From positions 1 to 6,001 of the forward strand of contig CASGAK010000005.1 of NCBI GenBank assembly GCA_949299435.1: a DNA stretch of 6,001 bases, read 5' to 3'. This DNA is from an uncultured bacterium (lineage in GTDB: Bacteria > Cyanobacteriota > Vampirovibrionia > Gastranaerophilales > Gastranaerophilaceae). The notes below the pieces were generated by a model. It was not told the DNA's origin. It ran no database searches and saw only the letters and a list, made by a program, of their open reading frames with translations. This document shows positions 1-5,922 of the stretch, in pieces; within the stretch, counting starts at the first letter, position 1, and every line of letters starts with the position of its first letter. The position numbers and the translations under genes were made by a program.

Positions 1-744
1 ACTGATTGCTTGATTGCCGTCGCCTTTAATTTCTACGTGGCCGTATTTACTGCTGTAGCCTGCAGCACCTTTCTCGTATGCTATTACGCAGCCTGCCGGT
101 AATTTAGAAAGATCATTCCCATTTACTTTTACTTCTTTAAAATTGCTGTTTTTTCTAAGGATATCAGGAATATCATTTGCATTTCCTGATTCATATGCTC
201 CTAGTCCGGCATCACTTATGGCCGTTTTAACTGCTCTTGCACAGTAGCCCTTTTGAGCATTACTAAGTCCTGCAAGTGCTTCATTAGCAAGTTTTATGCC
301 TTTTTCTTTGTTATATATTGCAGCTACATCTTTTAAATCTGTTTTTTGAGTTAATGAAACCTTCAGAGGTTGTGTTGTGAAAACTTTTGAACTTTTAAAA
401 AATGCGTCCGAGTCAAAATTTACCCCGGTTGTAAAATCCATTGGTATATATGGATTTGGAGTATAATTCATATAGTTAATTTCTGGAAAGTTATAGTTGT
501 TGAAAATATTACCTATTGGTGGTGTGGTGTTTGAAAAAGGATTATTGAAACTCATAGGAGTTGAAAAAATGTTTGTTTGAGGCATATTCCATTGAAACAT
601 ACCGAAAAAGTTCGGTATTTGTGGCTGAAAATTGAATAATGGATAATTCGCTATGTTACCGAATGAAAAATTTGATCGGAAATTGCTGAAATTTCCGAAG
701 TTGTTGAAATTGAAATTATTGAAATTCAAAAATTCAAAAGCCAC
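1..744 (-). CDS. Putative CHAP/NlpC-P60-like cysteine hydrolase with Asn/Phe-rich N-terminus (partial, C-terminus outside window)
   Basis: This frame is open from position 744 to the left edge and gives 248 visible residues. I chose the GTG at 742-744 because GAGGGA (plus-strand 751-756) lies six bases upstream and because the Asn/Phe-rich pattern begins right after it; the first ATG (598-600) would cut the pattern in half. Residues 5-95 are low complexity, dominated by Asn and Phe with Pro, Gln and Tyr added later. Residues 110-150 look like a linker. From about residue 150 a globular domain follows, with GYCARAV (Cys168) near a predicted helix start, LPAGCVIAY (215-223) and YGHVEI (His236). 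A Cys at a helix start followed by a strand-borne GHVxI is the layout of papain-fold CHAP/NlpC-P60 peptidoglycan hydrolases, so cell-wall cleavage is the likeliest role; this is inference from motifs. There is no Sec-type signal peptide at the N-terminus. The third catalytic residue should lie beyond the window. It follows a DUF1015 gene on the same strand after 60 bases and may have its own promoter. Confidence 0.7.
   Translation of the reverse strand, partial: MAFEFLNFNNFNFNNFGNFSNFRSNFSFGNIANYPLFNFQPQIPNFFGMFQWNMPQTNIFSTPMSFNNPFSNTTPPIGNIFNNYNFPEINYMNYTPNPYIPMDFTTGVNFDSDAFFKSSKVFTTQPLKVSLTQKTDLKDVAAIYNKEKGIKLANEALAGLSNAQKGYCARAVKTAISDAGLGAYESGNANDIPDILRKNSNFKEVKVNGNDLSKLPAGCVIAYEKGAAGYSSKYGHVEIKGDGNQAIS
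664..735 (-). repeat. Degenerate Asn-Phe codon-pair repeat inside the hydrolase gene
   Basis: The plus-strand hexamer GAAATT recurs in the same reading frame at 679, 688, 706, 712 and 721, with near variants at 667-672 and 697-702. Read on the minus strand it is AATTTC, encoding Asn-Phe, and it generates the FNNFNFNNFGNFSNF stretch near the N-terminus. The units are separated by single extra codons, mostly Asn, Gly or Ser, so this is an imperfect coding repeat and not a clean microsatellite. Expansion by replication slippage is a plausible origin but is inferred. Confidence 0.6.
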
Positions 745-804
745 AGTTTGTCCCTCAATTATACTCGTTATATTTATAAAAAAAATTGAGGAACAAAAAT
801 TGCC
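745..804 (-). promoter_or_regulatory. Intergenic leader with 8-bp inverted repeat, TATAAT box and Shine-Dalgarno of the hydrolase gene
   Basis: This 60-base gap separates the DUF1015 stop codon (805-807) from the hydrolase GTG. On the minus strand it contains TATAAT (plus-strand 758-763) and the ribosome-binding site GAGGGA (751-756). CCTCAATT and AATTGAGG form a perfect inverted repeat (plus-strand arms 753-760 and 784-791, 23-base AT-rich spacer), and the arm nearest the gene overlaps the ribosome-binding site. If transcribed, the arms could hide that site; as DNA they could be an operator. No good -35 box pairs with TATAAT, and a start point set by that box would fall on the ribosome-binding site itself. 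The promoter call is therefore weak, while the repeat is directly visible. Confidence 0.35.
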
Positions 805-2079
805 TTATTGTAAAGGATTTATTACAATTCCTGATAAAAGTTTTGGATAAAAATAAGTTGACTTTTGAGGCATTCTAAATCCTGCTTGGGAAATCTTTTT
901 AATATCACTGATTTTGGGATAAGACATTATAAAAGAGGCCTCAGCTTTTCCTAAATCAATCATATCAAATGCTTCATTTTCTACTTTAATATATTTTATT
1001 CCCTCTTGAGCCATTTGTTCTTCTTCTGTAAAGCCCAGCTCTTTTGTAAGGATAACTTTGTGAAGTACTGTTAAATCCAAATTTTTCAGTACTTCAGGTA
1101 CATTGTATTCATCTAAAATTTTGTCAACATTTTCTTTAAGCGTTAAAAGATAGAATTTGTTAACATTTTTCATATATAGTCCCATAGAAAATTTTTCTTT
1201 TGAGGAGTTTTCAATCGCTGATAAAAATTCTTTTTTTACTTCTTGTTTGTTAAAGCCTGTAAAAGAGTAGTCTTTTAAGTCAAAATATTTTTTAACTTTT
1301 TCAAGTAGCACATAAGGCTCTATCCATTTTGTAATAATCCTGTGGGTTGGGTATATTAGCAAATCATCGTCCATATTGGTAAAATAGCTCATTACATAAT
1401 TTGCCTCTTGGACATTTTCACCTATGTAATTTCTATAATTAATGGCAGTTTCATATCTGTGATGTCCGTCTGCTATTAATAAAGTCTTATCTTTTAAAAC
1501 ATTTTGAATTAAATTTATTATCTTTTCATCTTCAATTTTATATACAATATTTTCTACACCTTGATCATCTGTGACTTCTATAAAGGGTTTTTGTGTCAAA
1601 TCAATCGCATTTTCAATTTGCTTTTGAGGATCTGAATAGACCATAAAAATTTGTGAAAAATTCGCTTTACAAGCCTTTGTGAGGTTTAATCGGTCTTCTT
1701 TGGGTCCGCTCATTGTATATTCATGAGGTAAAATATTTTTGCTTGAAAAATCTTCTATCTTGTTTCTTGCTATAAAACCTTTCCTTGTAATTTTTTTATC
1801 GTTAATATTGTATTTTTGAACAAGGTAAAAAATCGCCGGTTTTTCTGTATTTATCAAAATGCCTTCAGACAGCCATTTTTGGAAGCTGTTTTGAGCGTCT
1901 TCATAAGGATTTTGAGCATTTGAAAGAATAAGTCTTGTGATATTATAAGGACTTCTTGAATACAACTGTTCCCTGTATTTTTCGCTAATAACGTCATAAG
2001 GTGGTGCTATCACATCTTTTATATCAACTTTATTTTGATTGTATACAATTGCATTTAGCGGTTTAATTTCTATTGTCAT
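805..2079 (-). CDS. DUF1015 family protein (COG4198)
   Basis: This 424-residue protein has the usual length of the DUF1015 family, whose biochemical role is not firmly established. Family signatures are visible along its whole length: APPYDV (25-30) near the N-terminus, HEYTMSGPKEDR (119-130), ADGHHRYETA (203-212), YPTHR (243-247) and the C-terminal block MPQKSTYFYPKLLSG (403-417). The GHHR core resembles the GxHR element of ParB/sulfiredoxin-fold proteins, which include free-serine kinases such as SerK and SbnI. A nucleotide-dependent activity is possible, but that is analogy only. No membrane segment or signal peptide is seen, so it is probably cytosolic. The ATG at 2077-2079 has AAGGAA seven bases upstream, lying inside the end of the exporter gene. 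Only two bases separate the genes, so they are almost certainly co-transcribed and probably translationally coupled. Confidence 0.9.
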   Translation of the reverse strand: MTIEIKPLNAIVYNQNKVDIKDVIAPPYDVISEKYREQLYSRSPYNITRLILSNAQNPYEDAQNSFQKWLSEGILINTEKPAIFYLVQKYNINDKKITRKGFIARNKIEDFSSKNILPHEYTMSGPKEDRLNLTKACKANFSQIFMVYSDPQKQIENAIDLTQKPFIEVTDDQGVENIVYKIEDEKIINLIQNVLKDKTLLIADGHHRYETAINYRNYIGENVQEANYVMSYFTNMDDDLLIYPTHRIITKWIEPYVLLEKVKKYFDLKDYSFTGFNKQEVKKEFLSAIENSSKEKFSMGLYMKNVNKFYLLTLKENVDKILDEYNVPEVLKNLDLTVLHKVILTKELGFTEEEQMAQEGIKYIKVENEAFDMIDLGKAEASFIMSYPKISDIKKISQAGFRMPQKSTYFYPKLLSGIVINPLQ

Positions 2080-2081
2080 AT

Positions 2082-3923
2082 TTAAATTCCTTGTATTTCT
2101 TGTGTTTCTTGAGATTTGAACTGCATTTCATATAGATTTCTGTATATACCGTTTTCTATCATCATAAGCTGATCATGTGTACCTAATTCTGCAAGCTCGC
2201 CTTCGTTAATGACAGCAATTCTGTCAGCATTTTTGATAGTTGACAATCTGTGAGCGATTACAAAGACTGTCTTGTTTTTTATCAGGTTATCCAATGCTCT
2301 TTGGACAATGGCTTCTGATTTATTGTCAAGGGCAGATGTTGCTTCATCTAATATTACAATTGGTGCGTCTTTTAAAATAGCTCTTGCAATTGCAACACGT
2401 TGTCTTTGACCTCCGGAAAGCGTTGCCCCTCTTTCCCCGACGATGGTATCAAGCCCGTTTTCTAAAGCGTCAATAAATTCGTCTAAATGTGCCATTTCTA
2501 TAGCTTTTTCTAATTGTTCTGCAGTTGCATTTTTATTTCCCATCATTATGTTTTCACGAATTGTGCCAGAGAACATAAAGTTGTCTTGGAAAACGAATGC
2601 GATGTTATCTCTTAGTGATTTTAAATCAAAGTTTCTTATATCGATTCCGTCAAACTCAATTGAGCCGGATTTAACATCATAAAAACGCGGCAATAGGTTA
2701 ACAACCGTACTTTTTCCCCCGCCTGAATTACCGACAAGTGCGATTGTTTCATTTTTATTCACGGTAAGGTTTAAATCTTTTAATACAGGTGTATTTTGCT
2801 CATATTCAAAATATACATGTTTAAATTCAATTGTATTTTCCAAAGGCCTCATTGAAAAAGCCTTTTCAGGAGATTTAATTTGCGGTACCAAATCAAACAA
2901 TTCAAAAGTTCTGCTCATTGCGACAAAAGTATTTTGTAAAGAGGTGAGTGTATTACCTAAAGTTTTAGTAGGCTTATACAGTAGTAATAAAGATGTAACG
3001 AATGCAGCAAAGCTGCCTGCTGATAATTCTCCTGAAAGAATTAAATGGTTGCCATATGCCATAACAAGTGCTATTCCTATTGAACATACCGTATACATAA
3101 TCGGTGACATCCAACCGACCCGTTTACTTAATGACATTGCAAGGTGGAATTGTTCATTGATTTGTTTTTCAAATTTATTATTCTGTATCTCTTGCAAATT
3201 GTAAGCTGTCATAATTTTGTTTCCTGCGAAAGTTTCATTAAAGTTGGTTGTCATATTGCCGCCTACAACCATTGTCGCGTTTGATACTTTTTTAATCCTT
3301 TTGCGTATAAAAACAACAGGAGTAACTGCAATTGCCATAACTGTAACTCCTATAATTGCAAGTTTCCAAGATGTGTATAAAAGGACTCCGACAAGTCCTA
3401 CAAGTCCGAAAATTGTTGCAATAAAGGATTTTAAACTCTCAATAATTGTCTTAGATGCAGTTTCAGGATCTGTTAAAAACCTTGTTAAAACAATTCCTGA
3501 AGAGTTAACATCATAAAATTGGGGATCTAATCCTGTAAGTTTTTTAAATAAATCAACTTTTAAAGCATTTGAAATTTTATTACCGGTCCAATCTGTAAAA
3601 TAATTACTCAAGTATTTTAAAATTCCCTGAAAAGCTGCAAATGCGACAATACCAAAAGGTATTATGGCAGCTAAGAACGCTTGTGGATTTACGGTAAATC
3701 CCATAAAAGACCAAGTGTCATTTGGACTGCCATTTACAACATGGTCAAGATAAGGTTTCAGAGCCAAAGCCATCACACCGTCCAATAACCCTAAAGGTAT
3801 TGCAATTGCTAAGTTTATTAAAGCTCTGCCTAATACCGGTTTTATATATGGATAAATTCTCTTAATTAAGTAACTGTAATTGAAAGCATCTTTTGATGTC
3901 GTATCTTTAAGTCTGTAGTCCAT
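2082..3923 (-). CDS. MsbA-like ABC exporter, fused permease and ATPase (lipid/multidrug type)
   Basis: A half-transporter that would act as a homodimer in the inner membrane. From the ATG at 3921-3923 it has 613 residues; the frame stays open to a TTG at 3939-3941, but GGGAG six bases before the ATG favours the shorter form. The first ~330 residues hold the exporter membrane domain, with hydrophobic segments at roughly 33-56, 82-102, 167-207 and 274-316. The ATPase follows with every expected motif: Walker A GNSGGGKST (398-406), Q-loop FVFQDN (443-448), signature LSGGQ (502-506), Walker B IVILDE (522-527), D-loop SALD (530-533) and the switch His in VIAHRLST (His558). By family it resembles MsbA, the flippase that moves lipid A-core across the inner membrane, but the ATPase cannot distinguish lipid from drug export. 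That is why no gene symbol is given. It is the first gene of a tight pair with the DUF1015 gene and is transcribed away from the restriction-modification genes. Confidence 0.9.
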   Translation of the reverse strand: MDYRLKDTTSKDAFNYSYLIKRIYPYIKPVLGRALINLAIAIPLGLLDGVMALALKPYLDHVVNGSPNDTWSFMGFTVNPQAFLAAIIPFGIVAFAAFQGILKYLSNYFTDWTGNKISNALKVDLFKKLTGLDPQFYDVNSSGIVLTRFLTDPETASKTIIESLKSFIATIFGLVGLVGVLLYTSWKLAIIGVTVMAIAVTPVVFIRKRIKKVSNATMVVGGNMTTNFNETFAGNKIMTAYNLQEIQNNKFEKQINEQFHLAMSLSKRVGWMSPIMYTVCSIGIALVMAYGNHLILSGELSAGSFAAFVTSLLLLYKPTKTLGNTLTSLQNTFVAMSRTFELFDLVPQIKSPEKAFSMRPLENTIEFKHVYFEYEQNTPVLKDLNLTVNKNETIALVGNSGGGKSTVVNLLPRFYDVKSGSIEFDGIDIRNFDLKSLRDNIAFVFQDNFMFSGTIRENIMMGNKNATAEQLEKAIEMAHLDEFIDALENGLDTIVGERGATLSGGQRQRVAIARAILKDAPIVILDEATSALDNKSEAIVQRALDNLIKNKTVFVIAHRLSTIKNADRIAVINEGELAELGTHDQLMMIENGIYRNLYEMQFKSQETQEIQGI

Positions 3924-4068
3924 TTTACTCTCCCAAATCAAATCTTTATAATAAAGTATTATTTCATAAATAGAAAAAAATTACACATTAGGTAAATTTT
4001 TGTAATAAAGCCAATAAAAAAAAACTGCTTGTGATATTATTCTACTAGTTAGAATATTTGGTTGAATT
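3924..4068. promoter_or_regulatory. Divergent intergenic region between exporter and restriction endonuclease genes
   Basis: A very AT-rich 145-base gap from which transcription must leave in both directions. On the plus strand, TGTGATATTAT (4030s; TG at 4032-4033, TATTAT at 4035-4040) reads as an extended -10 box about 28 bases before the endonuclease ATG, and TAGAAT at 4050-4055 is an alternative. On the minus strand, TATTAT or TATAAA within 3945-3953 could serve the exporter gene. No convincing -35 boxes were found. The endonuclease ATG lacks a clear Shine-Dalgarno sequence, whereas the exporter ATG has GGGAG. No gene for a controller (C) protein and no obvious C-box repeats are seen. Confidence 0.35.
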
Positions 4069-4962
4069 ATGAATTTTTCGCGTTTTAAAGAACTAGTCTG
4101 TATTTTATCTAAAGAGGAGTCGTTTCAAGTATCTTCTGAAAAGATAAAAGATATAGTCTTTTCCTTAGAGAAAGAAGACTTGATTGTTTTAGTTGATGAA
4201 ATCGGTGCAATACCTGAAAGTATTGATCATGACTCAACTGAAGAAAAATTATATTCAAAAGCCTCTGATATTATTTTGGCTAAATGCTTTATGGAATTAG
4301 GATTAAAAGCTGAAGTTTTGCAGGAAAGAGCCGATTCTGCAGATGTTGTGGCTAAAAGCAAATATCATAATTATTCTTTAATTGCTGATGCTAAGGCTTT
4401 TAGGGTAAGTCGTGCTGCTAAAAATCAAAAAGATTTTAAAGTAGAATCTATGGTACATTGGCGAAAAGATAATGATTATAGTATTTTATGTTGTCCTTAT
4501 TTTCAATATCCACGCGTAAAAAGTCAAATTTATTCATCAGCTTTACAAGGTAATGTTTTACTTTTTTCTTGGGAGTATTTTAGTTTACTACTTCAAAAAA
4601 ATATAAAAGAAACGGAAAATAATAACCTAGCTCAATTATGGAATTTTAGTAAGATTCAAGGACAAAATACTACTGTTGATAATATAAAACGCTGCTTTTT
4701 AAAAGAGCAAAATAAAATGATACAAAATATTTTAGGAGTTTCAGATAAAGAATTTGAAGATTGTTTTGATATTTTTAAAAATAGAATTTCGACCAGATGT
4801 AAAAAAGAAATATTATATTGGGAAAATTTAAAAAAAGATATTGAAAATTATTCAAAAGAACAAGCTATTACAGCTTTAATCAAGTCACTAAAGTTAAATG
4901 AAAAAATTAGTGTTATAAATAGTTATATAAATCAATTGGAGGCGTATGATAGCTGTAGATAA
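4069..4962 (+). CDS. Type II restriction endonuclease, HindIII family (predicted AAGCTT)
   Basis: A 297-residue protein recognisable along its full length as a homologue of HindIII from Haemophilus influenzae (about 300 residues). Blocks that match the HindIII sequence as I remember it are STEEKLYSKASDIILAK (56-72), NYSLIADAKAFRVSRAAKNQ (101-120), KDFKV (121-125), WRKDNDY (131-137), FQYP (145-148), KSQIY (151-155) and NVLLFSWE (162-169). The catalytic PD-(D/E)xK elements are Asp107-Ala-Lys109 and Asp122, equivalent to HindIII Asp108, Lys110 and Asp123. The enzyme should act as a homodimer, cutting unmethylated AAGCTT with Mg2+. The start at 4069 keeps the N-terminal length in register with HindIII, although its ribosome-binding site is poor. 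Its base composition looks more AT-rich, by eye, than the exporter gene, especially over 4560-4930, which fits horizontal acquisition. It precedes and overlaps its methyltransferase. The exact cut site is inferred from homology. Confidence 0.92.
   Translation: MNFSRFKELVCILSKEESFQVSSEKIKDIVFSLEKEDLIVLVDEIGAIPESIDHDSTEEKLYSKASDIILAKCFMELGLKAEVLQERADSADVVAKSKYHNYSLIADAKAFRVSRAAKNQKDFKVESMVHWRKDNDYSILCCPYFQYPRVKSQIYSSALQGNVLLFSWEYFSLLLQKNIKETENNNLAQLWNFSKIQGQNTTVDNIKRCFLKEQNKMIQNILGVSDKEFEDCFDIFKNRISTRCKKEILYWENLKKDIENYSKEQAITALIKSLKLNEKISVINSYINQLEAYDSCR
4937..4948 (+). promoter_or_regulatory. Ribosome-binding site and start of the methyltransferase inside the endonuclease gene
   Basis: TGGAGG (4937-4942) is the best Shine-Dalgarno match in the restriction-modification cassette. 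It is followed after three bases by the methyltransferase ATG, in a different frame from the endonuclease, which ends at 4960-4962. The arrangement implies translational coupling, and it favours methyltransferase synthesis over that of the endonuclease, whose own start has no clear Shine-Dalgarno. Confidence 0.6.
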
Positions 4963-5866
4963 TATCTATTTAGGCGACTGCAGAGAATTAATAAAAAATA
5001 TAGAAAATGACAGCATAGATGTTATTTTAAGCGATATACCTTATGGAATATCTATAGATGATTGGGATATATTGCATGATAATAAAAACTCATCTTTGTT
5101 AGGCTCCAGTCCTGCACAGTTGGAAGCTGGTAAAGTTTTCAGTAAAAGAGGGAAGCCTTTAAACGGCTGGTCTGCTGCTGATAAGTTAATCCCTTTGCAA
5201 TATTATGATTGGGTAAAATCATGGGTTGATGATTGGTATAGAGTATTAAAACCGGGTAGTAGTGTATTCGTCTTTGCCGGTAGAAGGCTTGCACATAGAT
5301 GTATTTGTGCTTTTGAGGATACTGGATTTATTTATAAAGATATGTTGGGCTGGAATAAAATAAAAGCAGCCCATAGAGCACAACACGTAAGTTGTGTATT
5401 TGACAGACGTAATGATACAAAATCTTCATTGCAATGGAAAGACTGGAAAGTAGGTAATTTGCGTCCTGTTTTTGAGCCAATTTTATGGTTTATGAAACCT
5501 TATAAAATTGGTAGTACTTTAGCTGATAATGTTCTGGAATTTCAGTTGGGAGCTTTTAATGAAGTAGTTTTACAAAAATATAACCAAAAATCTGACAATC
5601 TATTTAATATAGAATCATTAGCTTCTGATAGAGGTTTACACCCAACTCAAAAACCGTTAAATTTAATGAAGTTGTTGATTGAGTTGACAACAATTGAAAA
5701 TCAAACGATACTTGATCCTTTTGCAGGTAGTTCAACCACGCTCATTGCAGCACAACAATTGAATCGTCATTTTATAGGCTTTGAGTGTTCTGAAAATTTT
5801 TATGAAATTTCGGTAAAACGACTAGAGCAGATACAAAATGCCCCAGTACAACAAAAAATAATTTAG
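4946..5866 (+). CDS. N6-adenine DNA methyltransferase, beta class, partner of the HindIII-type endonuclease
   Basis: This 306-residue methyltransferase protects host DNA by methylating adenine, most likely in AAGCTT, using S-adenosylmethionine. The motif order is that of the beta class: catalytic motif IV near the N-terminus (DIPYG, 30-34), a long central stretch (roughly 40-225) holding the target-recognition region, then motif X HPTQKP (232-237), the SAM-binding motif I DPFAGSSTT (257-265) and motif II with acidic Glu280 in FIGFE. Two motifs depart from the usual form: DIPY replaces (D/N/S)PPY, and GSS replaces the common GSG. Both keep the key residues (Asp30, Pro32, Tyr33; Asp257, Phe259, Gly261), so activity is expected. 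The ATG at 4946 lies inside the endonuclease gene, giving a 17-base overlap. A strong GGAGG (4938-4942) sits only three bases before it, closer than usual. A hairpin terminator follows the stop codon. Confidence 0.93.
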   Translation: MIAVDNIYLGDCRELIKNIENDSIDVILSDIPYGISIDDWDILHDNKNSSLLGSSPAQLEAGKVFSKRGKPLNGWSAADKLIPLQYYDWVKSWVDDWYRVLKPGSSVFVFAGRRLAHRCICAFEDTGFIYKDMLGWNKIKAAHRAQHVSCVFDRRNDTKSSLQWKDWKVGNLRPVFEPILWFMKPYKIGSTLADNVLEFQLGAFNEVVLQKYNQKSDNLFNIESLASDRGLHPTQKPLNLMKLLIELTTIENQTILDPFAGSSTTLIAAQQLNRHFIGFECSENFYEISVKRLEQIQNAPVQQKII

Positions 5867-5891
5867 AACGTTAATTTAATAATTAATTATT

Positions 5892-5920
5892 AAAAAAGAC
5901 CGCATTTGCGGTCTTTTTTT
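5892..5920. terminator. Strong, symmetrical rho-independent terminator
   Basis: AAAAAAGACCGC (5892-5903) and GCGGTCTTTTTT (5908-5919) form a perfect 12-bp stem around the four-base loop ATTT, with a run of seven T ending at 5920. The GC-rich half GACCGC/GCGGTC gives the stability, and the A and T runs on either side make it a terminator in both directions. It ends the methyltransferase transcript 25 bases past the stop codon, and on the opposite strand it ends the tRNA-Leu transcript. Confidence 0.92.
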
Positions 5921-5922
5921 AA

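Noticed and set aside
598..600. ATG as the start of the hydrolase gene
   Set aside because: It would discard 48 residues that continue the same Asn/Phe-rich pattern in frame, and the upstream GTG has a well-placed GAGGGA.
807..828. Inverted repeat ATTGTAA/TTACAAT at the end of the DUF1015 gene, as a terminator
   Set aside because: The stem is seven almost entirely A-T pairs, spans coding sequence and the stop codon, and is not followed directly by a clean T run.
653..850. Plus-strand open frame of 65 codons rich in Lys, Leu and Phe
   Set aside because: It is antisense to the Asn/Phe-rich head of the hydrolase and its composition is the mirror of that repeat. It has no ribosome-binding site and no recognisable motif.
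2443..3516. Three plus-strand open frames of 79, 86 and 99 codons
   Set aside because: They lie opposite the exporter gene, which shows complete ABC motifs; the plus-strand translations resemble no known family and are shadows.
3924..3941. TTG start extending the exporter by six residues
   Set aside because: The ATG at 3921-3923 has GGGAG at good spacing, whereas the TTG has no convincing ribosome-binding site.
3945..3956. CTTTAT-A-ATAAAG-like palindrome upstream of the exporter, as an operator or C-protein box
   Set aside because: It is short and purely AT-rich apart from its outer bases, no second copy is present, and no controller gene exists in the window.
4044..4050. ACTAGTT shared with the tRNA-Leu anticodon arm, as an attachment-site remnant
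   Set aside because: Seven bases in AT-rich sequence is within chance, and it matches the anticodon arm, not the 3' end normally duplicated by integration.
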